64,000 nt of DNA from Clostridia bacterium (GCA_017416285.1 JAFQCU010000032.1:56674-120673), one strand, 5' to 3'. Shown: positions 15,466 to 25,341, counted from the stretch's first letter. The notes: a model not told the origin generated them from the letters alone. Numbers and translations are program-made.

Positions 15466-16650
15466 TTATCTTCCCGTGAAATCACGTTCGACTGTTATTA
15501 CACAGCAAAACGTGGGGTTAATAAGCCTTGCAATTTGTGTGATTTTTTCTTTTAATTCTTTTTCGGTCAGCTTAAAATTTTGAGGTACAACCACGTCGAA
15601 TACAAGGTTAGTTTGGGTGTCAGCCATTGGGGTCATACGAAAATCGTGTATGGTAAGATTATTGTCAATAACCTTTATGCCGTTGCTTAATTGCTGGCGG
15701 ATAAAATTAATTTCATCATTGTTAACGTCCATTGGGTCCATATGAATTACAAGTGAAACGCCTAAATTATCATAAATTTCCTTTTCGCAAAGGTCAATTT
15801 GTTCATGGCAGTGAACAATGTCGATATCCTGCGGGACTTCCACGTGAACCGAAGCAAAAAGTCTGCCAGGACCGTAGTTGTGCACCATAAGGTCGTGTAT
15901 GCCAACAAAATCCTTGCGGGATAAAATAGCATTTTCAATGTCGGTTATAAGCTCGGCCGAGGGGGGCTCACCCAAAATGCGGTTGAGCGTTTCCTTTGCG
16001 GCGTTAATGCCCGCCCAAATAATGAATAATGCAACCGCAACACCCATAACGGCGTCAAGGTTAAACGGCACTGTGACTAATTTGCTAACCGCAACCGAAA
16101 TTAAAATAACGGCAGTTGCAATAGAATCGTTAAGTGAATCCTGCGCTGTGGCAAGCAGAGTTTCAGATTCAATTTTTTTGCCAAGCTTTCGGTTAAATAT
16201 GAAAAGCCAAAGCTTGAACACAACTGAAACAGCCAAAACAATAATCGAAACAAGTGAATATGTAGGCATTGGCGTGCCATTTATTAATGCGCCGCAGGAT
16301 GTTTTCATAAGCTCAAAGCCGACAAGCAAAATTAAAATTGCCACAATAAATGCCGACATATATTCAATTCTGCCGTGACCAAACGGGTGGTCCTTATCAG
16401 CGGGCTTATTAGCAAGCTTAAAGCCTAGGATGGTGATTACTGACGAGCCCATATCCGAAAGATTGTTAAAGCCATCTGCCACAATCGAAATACTGTGCGT
16501 AAGAGCACCAACAGTAATCTTAAAAACGCAAAGTAAAAGATTACAGATTATGCCAACCGCACCACTTAGCGACCCATATTGCTCACGTGTGGCATTGTTT
16601 TTAACATCGTCAGGGTTTTTAATAAAAAGGCGGGTTAAAATATGTGTCAT
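15466..16650 (-). CDS. Cation diffusion facilitator (CDF) family metal efflux protein
   Basis: Membrane proton/metal antiporter of the CDF family (FieF/YiiP/MamM-like). The 394-residue protein has six predicted membrane helices in the first 215 residues. The metal-site motifs appear as SIVADGFNNLSDMGSS (the usual HSxxD-type site is changed to ADGFNNLSD) and DSLNDSIATA in helix 5. A cytoplasmic ferredoxin-like C-terminal domain follows (about 215-300), then an extra C-terminal part of about 90 residues with another ferredoxin-like look. It overlaps the ddl stop by 3 bases (TAATG). A DHPFGHGRIEY motif follows helix 2, as usual. Confidence 0.9.
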   Translation of the reverse strand: MTHILTRLFIKNPDDVKNNATREQYGSLSGAVGIICNLLLCVFKITVGALTHSISIVADGFNNLSDMGSSVITILGFKLANKPADKDHPFGHGRIEYMSAFIVAILILLVGFELMKTSCGALINGTPMPTYSLVSIIVLAVSVVFKLWLFIFNRKLGKKIESETLLATAQDSLNDSIATAVILISVAVSKLVTVPFNLDAVMGVAVALFIIWAGINAAKETLNRILGEPPSAELITDIENAILSRKDFVGIHDLMVHNYGPGRLFASVHVEVPQDIDIVHCHEQIDLCEKEIYDNLGVSLVIHMDPMDVNNDEINFIRQQLSNGIKVIDNNLTIHDFRMTPMADTQTNLVFDVVVPQNFKLTEKELKEKITQIARLINPTFCCVITVERDFTGR

Positions 16651-17843
16651 TACATTTTTGCCCCTTTAGCGCCCTTTGTGCCGAATGACACACCCGATAA
16701 AATATTTGTATCAATGGTGTAGGTAATGTTTTCACGTCCTCTTTGGCGGCGGAAAGCAAGGTCAATCATACGGTCAATAAGCTCACTGTACTTAACGCCG
16801 GTGGCTTCCCACAAATAAAAGGCGAGAGAGCCGGGGATTGTATTAATTTCATTAGCGTAAACAGTGTCTGAAGATGTATCAATCATAAAGTCAATTCTAA
16901 CAACGCCGTTAGCACCGATTGCTTTAAAGATTTTACAAGCTAAATCACGAATTTCGGCTGATTTTTCTTCGCTTAAGTCAGCGGGGATTTTACGGCCAAG
17001 AGAAGCCATACCCTTGCTCGGACCACCTTTTTTAGAATTACCCATATATTTATCTTCATAGGATAAAATTTCATCGTTCATAAAGGGCTCTTCGCAAACG
17101 CTCGCTTCACATTCGTCGGCGTTGCCAAGTACCGAACAGTTGATTTCACGAAGATTTGTGATTGCTTTTTCAACCAAAATTTTATCAGCAAAGGAGATAG
17201 CAAGCATAATTGCCGAATCAAGCTCGTTTTCGGTGTTGACCTTTGTAATACCAACGCTTGAGCCAAGGTTTACAGGCTTGACAATAAGCGGGAAACCAAC
17301 CTCTTTTGCAATTTTGTCACAAATAGTCTCTTTTTCGGCAACGTATTCACGTGCACGGAAGGTAATGCAGTCTAAAACGGGGAGACCTGCAGTTTTAAGC
17401 ACGTCCTTGAATACCGCTTTATCCATACCAACTGCTGAAGAAATAATATCACAACCAACGTAAGGGAGGTTTAAATATTCGAAAAAGCCTTGAATTGTGC
17501 CGTCCTCACAGTTGGTGCCGTGAACAACGGGGAAGGCAATGTCAATAACGGTTGCAACGTCCTTTTTAAACATTTTCTTTTCGATGTCACGCATTAAAAC
17601 GTTGTTGCCCTCACGCACAAAGTAAACCTTTTTGCACTTTTGCAAAAGCTCGGGCAGATTACGGTATTCTTCAATAGTGAAAAGGCAGTCACCTGTGTAC
17701 ATTTCACCGTTTTTGGTAACGTAAACGGGGGTCACGTCATATTTATCTCGGTTGATTGCACGCATTGCCTGAACGGCAGAAATGATAGATACCTCGTGTT
17801 CAACACTGCGGCAACCATAAAAAACAGCAACATTAGTTTTCAT
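16650..17843 (-). CDS. ddl: D-alanine--D-alanine ligase
   Basis: ATP-grasp enzyme that joins two D-Ala for peptidoglycan precursors. The 397-residue protein has the N-terminal VAVFYGCRSVEHEVSIISA motif, a central PFPLIVKPVNLGSSVGI-like ATP-binding segment (GFPLIVKPVNLGSSVGI, about residues 188-204) and the C-terminal GVVRIDFMID...YANEINTIPGSLAFYLWE metal-binding segment. It is longer than E. coli Ddl (306) through an insert and tail near GNSKKGGPSKGM. The ATG at 17843 follows AGGTGATAA. It sits between a MurF-like ligase and a CDF efflux gene in one operon, so its product would be passed to the neighbouring MurF. Confidence 0.93.
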   Translation of the reverse strand: MKTNVAVFYGCRSVEHEVSIISAVQAMRAINRDKYDVTPVYVTKNGEMYTGDCLFTIEEYRNLPELLQKCKKVYFVREGNNVLMRDIEKKMFKKDVATVIDIAFPVVHGTNCEDGTIQGFFEYLNLPYVGCDIISSAVGMDKAVFKDVLKTAGLPVLDCITFRAREYVAEKETICDKIAKEVGFPLIVKPVNLGSSVGITKVNTENELDSAIMLAISFADKILVEKAITNLREINCSVLGNADECEASVCEEPFMNDEILSYEDKYMGNSKKGGPSKGMASLGRKIPADLSEEKSAEIRDLACKIFKAIGANGVVRIDFMIDTSSDTVYANEINTIPGSLAFYLWEATGVKYSELIDRMIDLAFRRQRGRENITYTIDTNILSGVSFGTKGAKGAKM

Positions 17844-17853
17844 TTTTATCACC

Positions 17854-19410
17854 TTAATTCAAATAGTTATCGGGCAAATCGTTTTCAAAAAGAACAACGG
17901 TGCTCTGGTCTGCGAAGCGGTTATAAATTTCCATTGCCTCTTTAAAGGAAGCGGCAATATATAAATTTTCTTGCGGAAAATCGGTTGTTTTAACGGCATC
18001 TGCCATAGGCTTTGAACGGTTAATGCCAACCAAAATTATTATATCGGCATTTTTAGCTGCTTCTAAGCCGAGGTTAAAGTTACATTCATATTCCTTTTCG
18101 CCAAGCTCAATAAGACCGGGGGTAACAACAACCTTTTTCATACCATCAAACGAGCCAAGCACTCTTACAGCCTCAAGGCAACCCTCGGGGTTGGAGTTAT
18201 AGGCATCATCAATAAGCAGCGAACCTTTATTAAACGGCTTCATCTCAAGGCGGTGTTCAGCTGGCTTTAAAGAAGCAACGGCGTATTTAATATCTTCGGG
18301 GGATACACCCAACTCGTAAGAAAGCGCTACCGCACCGATGATATCAACAATGCTGTGAAGACCTAAAAGCTTTGTGTTAAGGTCAATGGCGATGTCCTTA
18401 ATATGCACTGTGAAAGAACTGCCAAATTTGCCATAGCTTATGTTGTCGGCATAATAAGGGAAGTCCTTACTTGTGCCGTAGATTTTGCAATCCCTGTCAA
18501 GCTGACGGGCAATTTCAGCGCTGTCGCCATTAGCAAAGAGCATACCGCCGGCTTTTTTTACGTGTTCTTCAAGCTCGAATTTGGTTTTATAAACGTTTTC
18601 AATAGATTTAAAGGTTTCAAGGTGCTGAGGTCCTACCGATGTAATAATGCCGTGGTGCGGCTTTGCAATAACGCAAACCTCGTTAATGTTGCCAACCTCT
18701 TTAGCGCCCATTTCGCAAACGAAAATTTGGGTTTGGGGCTTTAGCATAGTGCGTATAGTTCTAACCACACCCATTGGTGTATTAAAGCTGTGCGGTGTGC
18801 ACATTACGTTAAATTTTTCGCTTAAAATACGGGTCAAAATAAACTTGGTGGTGGTTTTGCCGTAGCTGCCCGTTACACCGATTACAATCAAATCCTTATG
18901 GGCTTTAATAATGCGTTTGGCGTCGTTTATATACCAAGCGTTAACAAGCGCTTCAATGGGTGAATTTAAAATACGGCAAATAAGGGTAAGCAGTGGGGAA
19001 AGCATTGATACAAATACAGGTGCGAAAAAGCTGTATTTTACAAAAGCACCCAAAACCACAAGAGCAGACGACACCAAAAATGCGGTAACAAATAGTCTTT
19101 TTACACGGGCGGTAAGGGCAAGTGCCTTTACCGATTTTTTTTGCATTTTAATTGCGGTATTAAGGCGAAAAGCAAAAATGATAACCGCAAGCACAAAGGC
19201 AGGAATGTAAAGCTCAAACCAAAGCAAAGCCGAAGCAGCCGCCGCAAAGATAATATCAAAAATTAAACGGGTGCGGTAAAAGGGGAATACCCATTTTAAA
19301 TAGCGTGAAATGTAATAAGAATTTTGCTGAAGCATTTGGTATTGGCGAACTACCGAGCACAAGCCTGATGCCGCAATAAATATAAGGGTTAAAATTAAGA
19401 AAATATCCAT
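17854..19410 (-). CDS. murF: MurF-like Mur ligase with N-terminal membrane region
   Basis: Likely adds D-Ala-D-Ala to the UDP-MurNAc-tripeptide. The 518-residue protein has about 165 N-terminal residues with four or five hydrophobic segments, and then a full Mur ligase: P-loop GVTGSYGKTTTK (about residues 177-188), HSFNTPMGVVRTIR, the EMGAKEVGNI motif and the DDAYNSNPEG signature (about 400). The N-terminal MurF substrate domain appears to be replaced by the membrane segment, which is unlike classic soluble MurF. It directly precedes ddl with a 10-bp gap, which supports the MurF role. The alternative is a membrane-tethered Mur ligase for another substrate. Confidence 0.82.
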   Translation of the reverse strand: MDIFLILTLIFIAASGLCSVVRQYQMLQQNSYYISRYLKWVFPFYRTRLIFDIIFAAAASALLWFELYIPAFVLAVIIFAFRLNTAIKMQKKSVKALALTARVKRLFVTAFLVSSALVVLGAFVKYSFFAPVFVSMLSPLLTLICRILNSPIEALVNAWYINDAKRIIKAHKDLIVIGVTGSYGKTTTKFILTRILSEKFNVMCTPHSFNTPMGVVRTIRTMLKPQTQIFVCEMGAKEVGNINEVCVIAKPHHGIITSVGPQHLETFKSIENVYKTKFELEEHVKKAGGMLFANGDSAEIARQLDRDCKIYGTSKDFPYYADNISYGKFGSSFTVHIKDIAIDLNTKLLGLHSIVDIIGAVALSYELGVSPEDIKYAVASLKPAEHRLEMKPFNKGSLLIDDAYNSNPEGCLEAVRVLGSFDGMKKVVVTPGLIELGEKEYECNFNLGLEAAKNADIIILVGINRSKPMADAVKTTDFPQENLYIAASFKEAMEIYNRFADQSTVVLFENDLPDNYLN

Positions 19411-19417
19411 AACAACC

Positions 19418-20176
19418 TCAACTTAAAAAGCTATTAATAATTGCCTGTGCTTCAAAGGGGCGTTCGCAAAATGAATAGTGCCCAGTGCCCTTAATAACAC
19501 ACAAACCACAGTCTTTAATTTTAGATTCAATAATTTTTGCATCCGCTAAAGGTGTTGCGGTGTCGTTTTCGCCCCAGATAAGCAGGGTGGGGGCGGTGAT
19601 ATTACCAATAATATCACGCAAGTCGGTATTAACAAGGCTAACTAGGGTTTTCCTAAGCACCTCGGGTGCGGCGTTATAGTCCGCCGAGCCATAGTAAGCA
19701 CGAGCCTTATCTAAAAGACCTGCACTAAAATTGCGGATAATAGGTAAGGTTAAAAACCACTTAATAACCTTAAAGCTTTTTGCCCTGAACTTTTGCTTAA
19801 AGCTTTTTTTGGGTATAAGCCCTGCAGAGTCTAAAAGCACGATTTTAGGCGGGTTTACCATACCCTCGGCTGCCATTTTAAGGGTAACACGACCGCCGTG
19901 CGAATGACCGAACATTATAGGGTTTTCAATGTTTAATGCCGCCATAAATTTAAGCACAAAATCGCAGTAATCCTCAAGTGTCCACGGGCTTTCCATAGTG
20001 TCTGACCCGTCACAGCCTGGGAAGTTTAAGGCAACTACACGGTAGCGGTTTTTAAGCAGGTTTATAATGCCGTTATAAACCGTGTACGATGAATTCCAAC
20101 CGTGAAGCAAAAGCACGGGCTGACCGCTGCCCTCATCGGTGTATTTTATGTTAAGACCATCAATGTTTATGTTCAT
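19418..20176 (-). CDS. Alpha/beta-fold hydrolase
   Basis: A 252-residue serine hydrolase of the alpha/beta fold. Visible are LLLHGWNSSY (oxyanion HG motif), the nucleophile elbow GHSHGG (about residue 96), the Asp in LIWGENDTATP (about 200) and the His in GTGHYSFCERP (about 228). There is no signal peptide, so it is cytoplasmic. The start is the ATG at 20176, placed six bases after GGAG; an in-frame ATG 12 bases upstream is inside that site. It leads the operon with the MurF-like ligase and ddl at a spacing of 7 bp, which hints at a role near cell-wall synthesis, but the substrate is unknown. Confidence 0.85.
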   Translation of the reverse strand: MNINIDGLNIKYTDEGSGQPVLLLHGWNSSYTVYNGIINLLKNRYRVVALNFPGCDGSDTMESPWTLEDYCDFVLKFMAALNIENPIMFGHSHGGRVTLKMAAEGMVNPPKIVLLDSAGLIPKKSFKQKFRAKSFKVIKWFLTLPIIRNFSAGLLDKARAYYGSADYNAAPEVLRKTLVSLVNTDLRDIIGNITAPTLLIWGENDTATPLADAKIIESKIKDCGLCVIKGTGHYSFCERPFEAQAIINSFLS

Positions 20177-20249
20177 ATAATACTCCATTATATATAATTA
20201 AATATATTATACCAAATATTAACACAAAATAGAAGACCTAATTTTAAAA

Positions 20250-20285
20250 AAATAAAAAAGAACTCACCAAAGCGGTGAGTTCTTT
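20250..20285 (-). terminator. Terminator of the fused ABC transporter gene
   Basis: The 12-bp stem AAAGAACTCACC/GGTGAGTTCTTT is followed on the minus strand by seven T. Confidence 0.88.
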
Positions 20286-20289
20286 AAAT

Positions 20290-23200
20290 TTATTCGCTTC
20301 TGAGCGCTATTACGGGGTCTTTTTTAGCGGCGCTGCGGGATGGGATAATGCCCGAGAACATAGTGAGCACAACGCTTATTGCAATGAATAAGATTGCCGC
20401 AGGCAAGGGAAGAACTGCCTTTAAATTTGAAAGCCCCGTAAGGCTTTGCAAAATAATATTAATGGGTATGCACAACAGATAGGTTATGGTTACACCCAAA
20501 AGACCCGACAGGAAGCCGATAATAATGGTTTCGGCATTAAACATACTTGAAACGTTGCGTTTTGAAGCGCCGATAGCACGTAAAATACCAATTTCTTTAG
20601 TGCGCTCTTGTACTGAAATTAAGGTGATAACGCCAATCATAATTGACGAAACAATCAGTGATACTGCAACAAACGCCATTAAAACGTAGGTTATAGCGTT
20701 AATAATTGTGGTAATTGATGACATCATTATGCCGAGATAATCGGTGTATGAGATTTTTTGCAAATCTTCAACAGACTTATTATAGTCGGTAATCATATTT
20801 TCAATAATGTCCTTGTTTTCAAACGAGCTTGCATAGATATTAATGCTTGAAGGGGTGTCAAGCTCAACGTAGCCAAGCTTTGAAAGGTTTGCTTTATAGG
20901 TTGAATCCGAAAATTCTAAAACCTCGTCATAATAGGTGCCGAACTGTTCGGCTGTAAACTTTTTAACAGCGGCATCAAGTGCGGCAGCCTTTTGCTCGTT
21001 AGGCATCATAGCCATACTTTGCATAACACCCATAGCATATTGCTTGCGGTATTGTTCTTCAAGGATAGAAGCGTACATTTCAAATAATTCTTCATCCTTC
21101 ATATCCTTAACATATTCCTTAATGTCCGACTCACTCATGCCGGTTTGCTGTGCAATGCCGGGAATGAGAGTTTCCTCAATTTTTTTGCGGTCGGTTTTCT
21201 TTAAGTTATCGTTTACAAACTTATCCACATCCGATTTTTCGGGTATTGACATAATCTTAATATAGGTGGCTGCCTTGCCGTTTAAATCAAGCTTTTTAAG
21301 GTATGCTTTAAACTCGGCGGTTTTTTCTTCCAGACTTAAATTACTGCTGTTTTCCTTAAAGGGCAGACCCGTGAAAATATCAATAGAGTCATCCTCTAGC
21401 TGTGTTTTGATAGCGTCCGATTCCTTGGATTTTTCCACAACATAATCGGTAAGCTTTTTGGTGTAGCAAATCGAGCCTGAAAGCAGGGTAGTAGAGGTGC
21501 CCTCTTTAGGGCGGATAATGCCCGCAACCTTAAGCGGAATACCGTTTGAATAAAGGTATTTAAGACCGGCTTCGGTGTCACGAAGGTCGGTATAAAGACC
21601 GGTTTTTTCATCCTTTGTATAGCATGCAGAATTTAAAATTGTTTTAAATTCCATTTCGCAAATTTCTTTATAACTCCACTTTTTACCTTCAATCTTTAAG
21701 GGCTCTTTATTAAGCACCGCTTCGGTCATAGCTTCAATCTCGGCCTGTGATTTAAGGCCCAAAGCGTAAAGGGTCATATCATCTACTTCGTTGTTTTCGT
21801 CAACAACAAGTAAAATTTCGTTATAATCGTTTGGCCAAGAGCCATAAATAAGGTCGTATTGCTTATTGATAAGGGGATTAATAAGCTCGCCGTTGGTGCC
21901 GGTTAGCATTTCCTGCCAGAGTGTTGCACCGCCGCCCATCATTGAGCCACCCATCATGGGACTTTGAGATATAGCGCCTGACATGCTTGACATCATACCC
22001 GAAAAGTCCATACCGAAATAATCACGCAAAATGTCAGCCATAAGCTCGCTCGAATCAGAGTGTATTATTTGCCCGTCAACGTTTTGGGTGTAGATGAGCA
22101 TATTAAAATCATAGGTGTATTGAACGCCGTTTACAGCATCTCGAATTTCTTCGTTGCCCTTTTTATCCTCTAACAGATTTTCAAGGTGTGCTTTAAACGC
22201 ATTAAGGTCGTTTTCATTGGCCTCAAGCGAGTTAAGAGCGTTCATCATTTCATATATGGCTGATTTTTCATAAACTGCATCTTTATCGTGTTCCTTGCTT
22301 GATTCTGCAACGCCCATAAAGGTTTCGAGCAGTTGTGAAATTTCAAGGTTTTGTGATTCTAAAGTTAAGGGATAGGATGAAAGGGTTTCTTCCTGCACCG
22401 AATCAATAAATACTGTTGTACCTTGAGAAACTGCAAAAATCAGCGCAATGCCTATGATACCGATACTGCCCGCAAAGCCGGTAAGTGCCGTTCTGCCTTT
22501 TTTGGTAAAGAGGTTATTAAGCGAAAGACCAAAGGAAGTAAAAAATGACATTGAAGGCATTTTTTGTTTTTTCGATTTTTCCGCCTTTTCTTTTTCAAGT
22601 GCGCTTTCTTCGTGAATTTCTTCAGCCGATAAGGGTTTTGTGTCGGAAGTGATTAAACCGTCAAGCATACGAATGATTCGTGTAGAGTATTCAGCCGCAA
22701 GCTCAGGGTTGTGGGTAACCATTATAACCAAACGGTCTTCTGAAATTTCCTTTAAAATTTTCATAACCTGTACGCTTGTTTCGGTATCAAGTGCACCGGT
22801 CGGCTCGTCAGCCAAAATAATATCGGGATTATTAACAATAGCACGTGCAATGGCAACACGCTGCATTTGACCGCCCGACATTTCGCTTGGCTTTTTCTTT
22901 AATTGGTCGCCTAGTCCTACCTTTTCCAAAGCTTCTTTAGCACGGCGGCGGCGTTCACTTTTTGAAACACCCGAAAGAGTAAGTGCTAATTCAACGTTAG
23001 ATAATACGGTTTGGTGGGGAATAAGATTATAGCTTTGAAAAACAAAACCAACTGAATGGTTGCGGTAGTTATCCCAGTCCCTGTCCTTATAATTTTTGGT
23101 GGACTTACCGTTAATAAACAAATCGCCGCTGGTGTATTTGTCAAGACCGCCGATAATGTTTAAAAGTGTGGTTTTGCCGCAGCCTGATTGTCCTAAAATT

Positions 23201-23304
23201 GATACAAATTCGTTACTGCGAAACTGCAAATCAACACCCTTAAGAGCTTCAACCTTGCTATCACCGGTTATATAGTCCTTTTTTATGCCTTTTAAAGTTA
23301 GCAT
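20290..23304 (-). CDS. ABC transporter with fused ATPase and FtsX/MacB-type permease
   Basis: A 1004-residue fusion. Residues 1-220 are an ABC ATPase of the LolD/MacB class: Walker A GQSGCGKTT (about 39), signature [14 protein letters not shown] (about 143) and Walker B IILADEPTGALD (about 166). A charged linker leads to a membrane helix near residue 270, a very large extracellular domain (about 300-850) and three further helices (about 870-985) with the FtsX motif VQERTKEIGILRAIGASKRNVSSMF. The outer domain contains a Met/Gly-rich stretch (SGMMSS ... MMGGSMMGGG). MacB-type proteins usually act in mechanotransmission or export of peptides and antibiotics. Single gene with own promoter and terminator; substrate unknown. 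Confidence 0.9.
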   Translation of the reverse strand: MLTLKGIKKDYITGDSKVEALKGVDLQFRSNEFVSILGQSGCGKTTLLNIIGGLDKYTSGDLFINGKSTKNYKDRDWDNYRNHSVGFVFQSYNLIPHQTVLSNVELALTLSGVSKSERRRRAKEALEKVGLGDQLKKKPSEMSGGQMQRVAIARAIVNNPDIILADEPTGALDTETSVQVMKILKEISEDRLVIMVTHNPELAAEYSTRIIRMLDGLITSDTKPLSAEEIHEESALEKEKAEKSKKQKMPSMSFFTSFGLSLNNLFTKKGRTALTGFAGSIGIIGIALIFAVSQGTTVFIDSVQEETLSSYPLTLESQNLEISQLLETFMGVAESSKEHDKDAVYEKSAIYEMMNALNSLEANENDLNAFKAHLENLLEDKKGNEEIRDAVNGVQYTYDFNMLIYTQNVDGQIIHSDSSELMADILRDYFGMDFSGMMSSMSGAISQSPMMGGSMMGGGATLWQEMLTGTNGELINPLINKQYDLIYGSWPNDYNEILLVVDENNEVDDMTLYALGLKSQAEIEAMTEAVLNKEPLKIEGKKWSYKEICEMEFKTILNSACYTKDEKTGLYTDLRDTEAGLKYLYSNGIPLKVAGIIRPKEGTSTTLLSGSICYTKKLTDYVVEKSKESDAIKTQLEDDSIDIFTGLPFKENSSNLSLEEKTAEFKAYLKKLDLNGKAATYIKIMSIPEKSDVDKFVNDNLKKTDRKKIEETLIPGIAQQTGMSESDIKEYVKDMKDEELFEMYASILEEQYRKQYAMGVMQSMAMMPNEQKAAALDAAVKKFTAEQFGTYYDEVLEFSDSTYKANLSKLGYVELDTPSSINIYASSFENKDIIENMITDYNKSVEDLQKISYTDYLGIMMSSITTIINAITYVLMAFVAVSLIVSSIMIGVITLISVQERTKEIGILRAIGASKRNVSSMFNAETIIIGFLSGLLGVTITYLLCIPINIILQSLTGLSNLKAVLPLPAAILFIAISVVLTMFSGIIPSRSAAKKDPVIALRSE

Positions 23305-23343
23305 TTTTCATTTCCTTCCGTCAAATATAAAATTACATTTTAT

Positions 23344-23371
23344 ATTATAAACAATATTTTCCTGTTTTCAA
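23344..23371 (-). promoter_or_regulatory. Promoter of the fused ABC transporter gene
   Basis: Minus strand: TTGAAA (23371-23366), 16-bp spacer, TATAAT (23349-23344). Confidence 0.55.
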
Positions 23372-23432
23372 TAGTGCGTGCGTATTGTTTAGAAAAATTT
23401 AACATTTTAAGCAAATTTGTATCAGTAGTTTG

Positions 23433-23461
23433 TTGACAATAATCTATATTTATATTATAAT
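23433..23461 (+). promoter_or_regulatory. Promoter of typA
   Basis: TTGACA 23433-23438, 17-bp spacer, TATAAT 23456-23461: full consensus. Confidence 0.85.
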
Positions 23462-23510
23462 ATTATAGATATAATGAGTTATTATTTGCTGATTTTAAGG
23501 AAGTGTCAAA

Positions 23511-25340
23511 ATGACCGAAATTAAAAATTTAAGAAACGTTGCAATTATCGCTCACGTTGACCACGGTAAAACAACTCTTGTGGACCAGCTTTTAAAGCAA
23601 AGCGGTACCTTCCGTGTTAACGAGTCGGTTGATGATAGAGTTATGGACTCGAACGATTTGGAACGTGAACGTGGTATAACAATTCTTTCAAAGAATACAA
23701 GCGTTATGTACGGCGACGTTAAAATTAATATTGTTGATACCCCCGGCCACGCAGATTTTGGCGGCGAGGTTGAACGTATTTTACAAATGGTTGACGGCGT
23801 GCTTTTACTTGTTGATGCATTCGAAGGCTGCATGCCTCAAACCCGCTTTGTGCTGAAAAAAGCCTTGGCACTTGGCAAAAAGGCTGTTGTGGTTGTTAAC
23901 AAAATTGACAGACCAATGGCAAGACCGCATGAAGTGGTGGACGAGGTGCTCGATTTGTTTATCGAGCTTGGCGCCGATGAGGACCAGATTGAATTCCCTG
24001 TAATTTTTGCATCGGGTCGTGACGGTTATGCCTCTTATTCACCTGATATTAAGGGTGAGGATATGAAGCCCTTGTTTGATGCTATTGTTAATGAAATTGA
24101 TCCGCCTAAGGGTGATACCGAAGGTCCGCTTCAAATTCTATTTACCAATATTGAATATGATGATTATCTTGGCCGCATCGGTGTGGGACGAGTTATCCGT
24201 GGTACTGTAAAAAGCGGTCAGCAGGTGGCTATTTGCCACAAGGACGGCACACATAACAATCAAAAGATTGCAAAAATGTTTATGTACCGTGGTCTTAAAA
24301 GATGTGAAGAGGAATCCGCAAGCGTTGGTGATATAATTCAGGTTGCGGGACTTCAAAATCTTGAGATTGGTGAAACCGCTTGTGCAACCGATAACATTGA
24401 AGCCTTGCCTTTTGTTAAAATTGATGAGCCAACCTTGGCTATGAACTTTATGGTTAATAATTCGCCCTTTGCGGGTAAAGAGGGTAAGTTTGTTACCTCA
24501 CGTAATCTTCGTGACCGACTTTTTAAAGAGGTTATGACAAATGTTAGTCTGCGTGTTGAGGAAACCGATTCTGCCGACACCTTTAAGGTTTCGGGCAGAG
24601 GAGAGCTGCACCTTTCAATCTTGATTGAAACCATGCGCCGTCAGGGTTATGAATTTCAGGTATCTCCGCCTGAGGTTATTTACAAGCGTGACGAAAACGG
24701 TAATTTATTAGAACCGATTGAGCTTTTAATGATTGAAGTTCCTGAAGAATACGTTGGCTCGGTTATGGAGCGTCTAGGTACACGCAAAGCCGAAATTAAA
24801 AATATGGGAACACGTGATGGCGGCACTTCACACCTTGAATTTACAATTCCCGCACGTGGACTACTCGGCTACCGTTCACAGTTTATGACCGATACAAACG
24901 GTAACGGTATTATGAACCACGTGTTTGACAGCTATCAGGAATATAAGGGTGATATTGACCAGCGTCTTACAGGTTCAATTATTGCTCACGAAACGGGCGA
25001 AGCAACGGGATATGGATTATTTAACACACAAAGCCGTGGCAGATTGTTTATTGGACCGGGTACCCCCGTTTATGAGGGTATGATAGTTGGCGAAAACCCC
25101 AAGAACGATGATATAGTTTGCAACGTTTGCAAGAAAAAGCAAATGACAAATACTCGTGCTTCGGGCAGTGATGATGCACTTCGACTTGTGCCTCACACAC
25201 GCTTAAGTCTGGAACAGTCACTTGAATTTATTAAGGATGATGAGCTTGTTGAAATTACTCCCGAAAGCATTAGACTTCGCAAACGTATACTTGGCAAGGA
25301 AGAAAGAAGCAAATTTGAAGCCAAGAGGAAGCAACAGTAA
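23511..25340 (+). CDS. typA: GTP-binding protein TypA/BipA
   Basis: Ribosome-associated translational GTPase involved in 50S assembly and stress adaptation. The 609-residue protein has G1 AHVDHGKTT (about residue 14), G2 in ERERGITI, G3 DTPGHADFGGEV, G4 NKIDRP and G5 SGRDGY, followed by EF-G-like domains III and V and the TypA-specific C-terminal domain (RGLLGYRSQFMTDTNGNGIMNHVF, then GETATGYG-type segment, here GEATGYGLFNTQSRGRLFIGPG). Length matches the family. A strong consensus promoter precedes it. The exonuclease gene starts 1 bp after its stop, suggesting co-transcription. Confidence 0.96.
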   Translation: MTEIKNLRNVAIIAHVDHGKTTLVDQLLKQSGTFRVNESVDDRVMDSNDLERERGITILSKNTSVMYGDVKINIVDTPGHADFGGEVERILQMVDGVLLLVDAFEGCMPQTRFVLKKALALGKKAVVVVNKIDRPMARPHEVVDEVLDLFIELGADEDQIEFPVIFASGRDGYASYSPDIKGEDMKPLFDAIVNEIDPPKGDTEGPLQILFTNIEYDDYLGRIGVGRVIRGTVKSGQQVAICHKDGTHNNQKIAKMFMYRGLKRCEEESASVGDIIQVAGLQNLEIGETACATDNIEALPFVKIDEPTLAMNFMVNNSPFAGKEGKFVTSRNLRDRLFKEVMTNVSLRVEETDSADTFKVSGRGELHLSILIETMRRQGYEFQVSPPEVIYKRDENGNLLEPIELLMIEVPEEYVGSVMERLGTRKAEIKNMGTRDGGTSHLEFTIPARGLLGYRSQFMTDTNGNGIMNHVFDSYQEYKGDIDQRLTGSIIAHETGEATGYGLFNTQSRGRLFIGPGTPVYEGMIVGENPKNDDIVCNVCKKKQMTNTRASGSDDALRLVPHTRLSLEQSLEFIKDDELVEITPESIRLRKRILGKEERSKFEAKRKQQ

Positions 25341-25341
25341 A

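Noticed and set aside
15878-16378. Plus-strand open frame of 166 codons inside the cation efflux gene
   Set aside because: Antisense shadow of a well-recognised CDF protein; no ribosome binding site.
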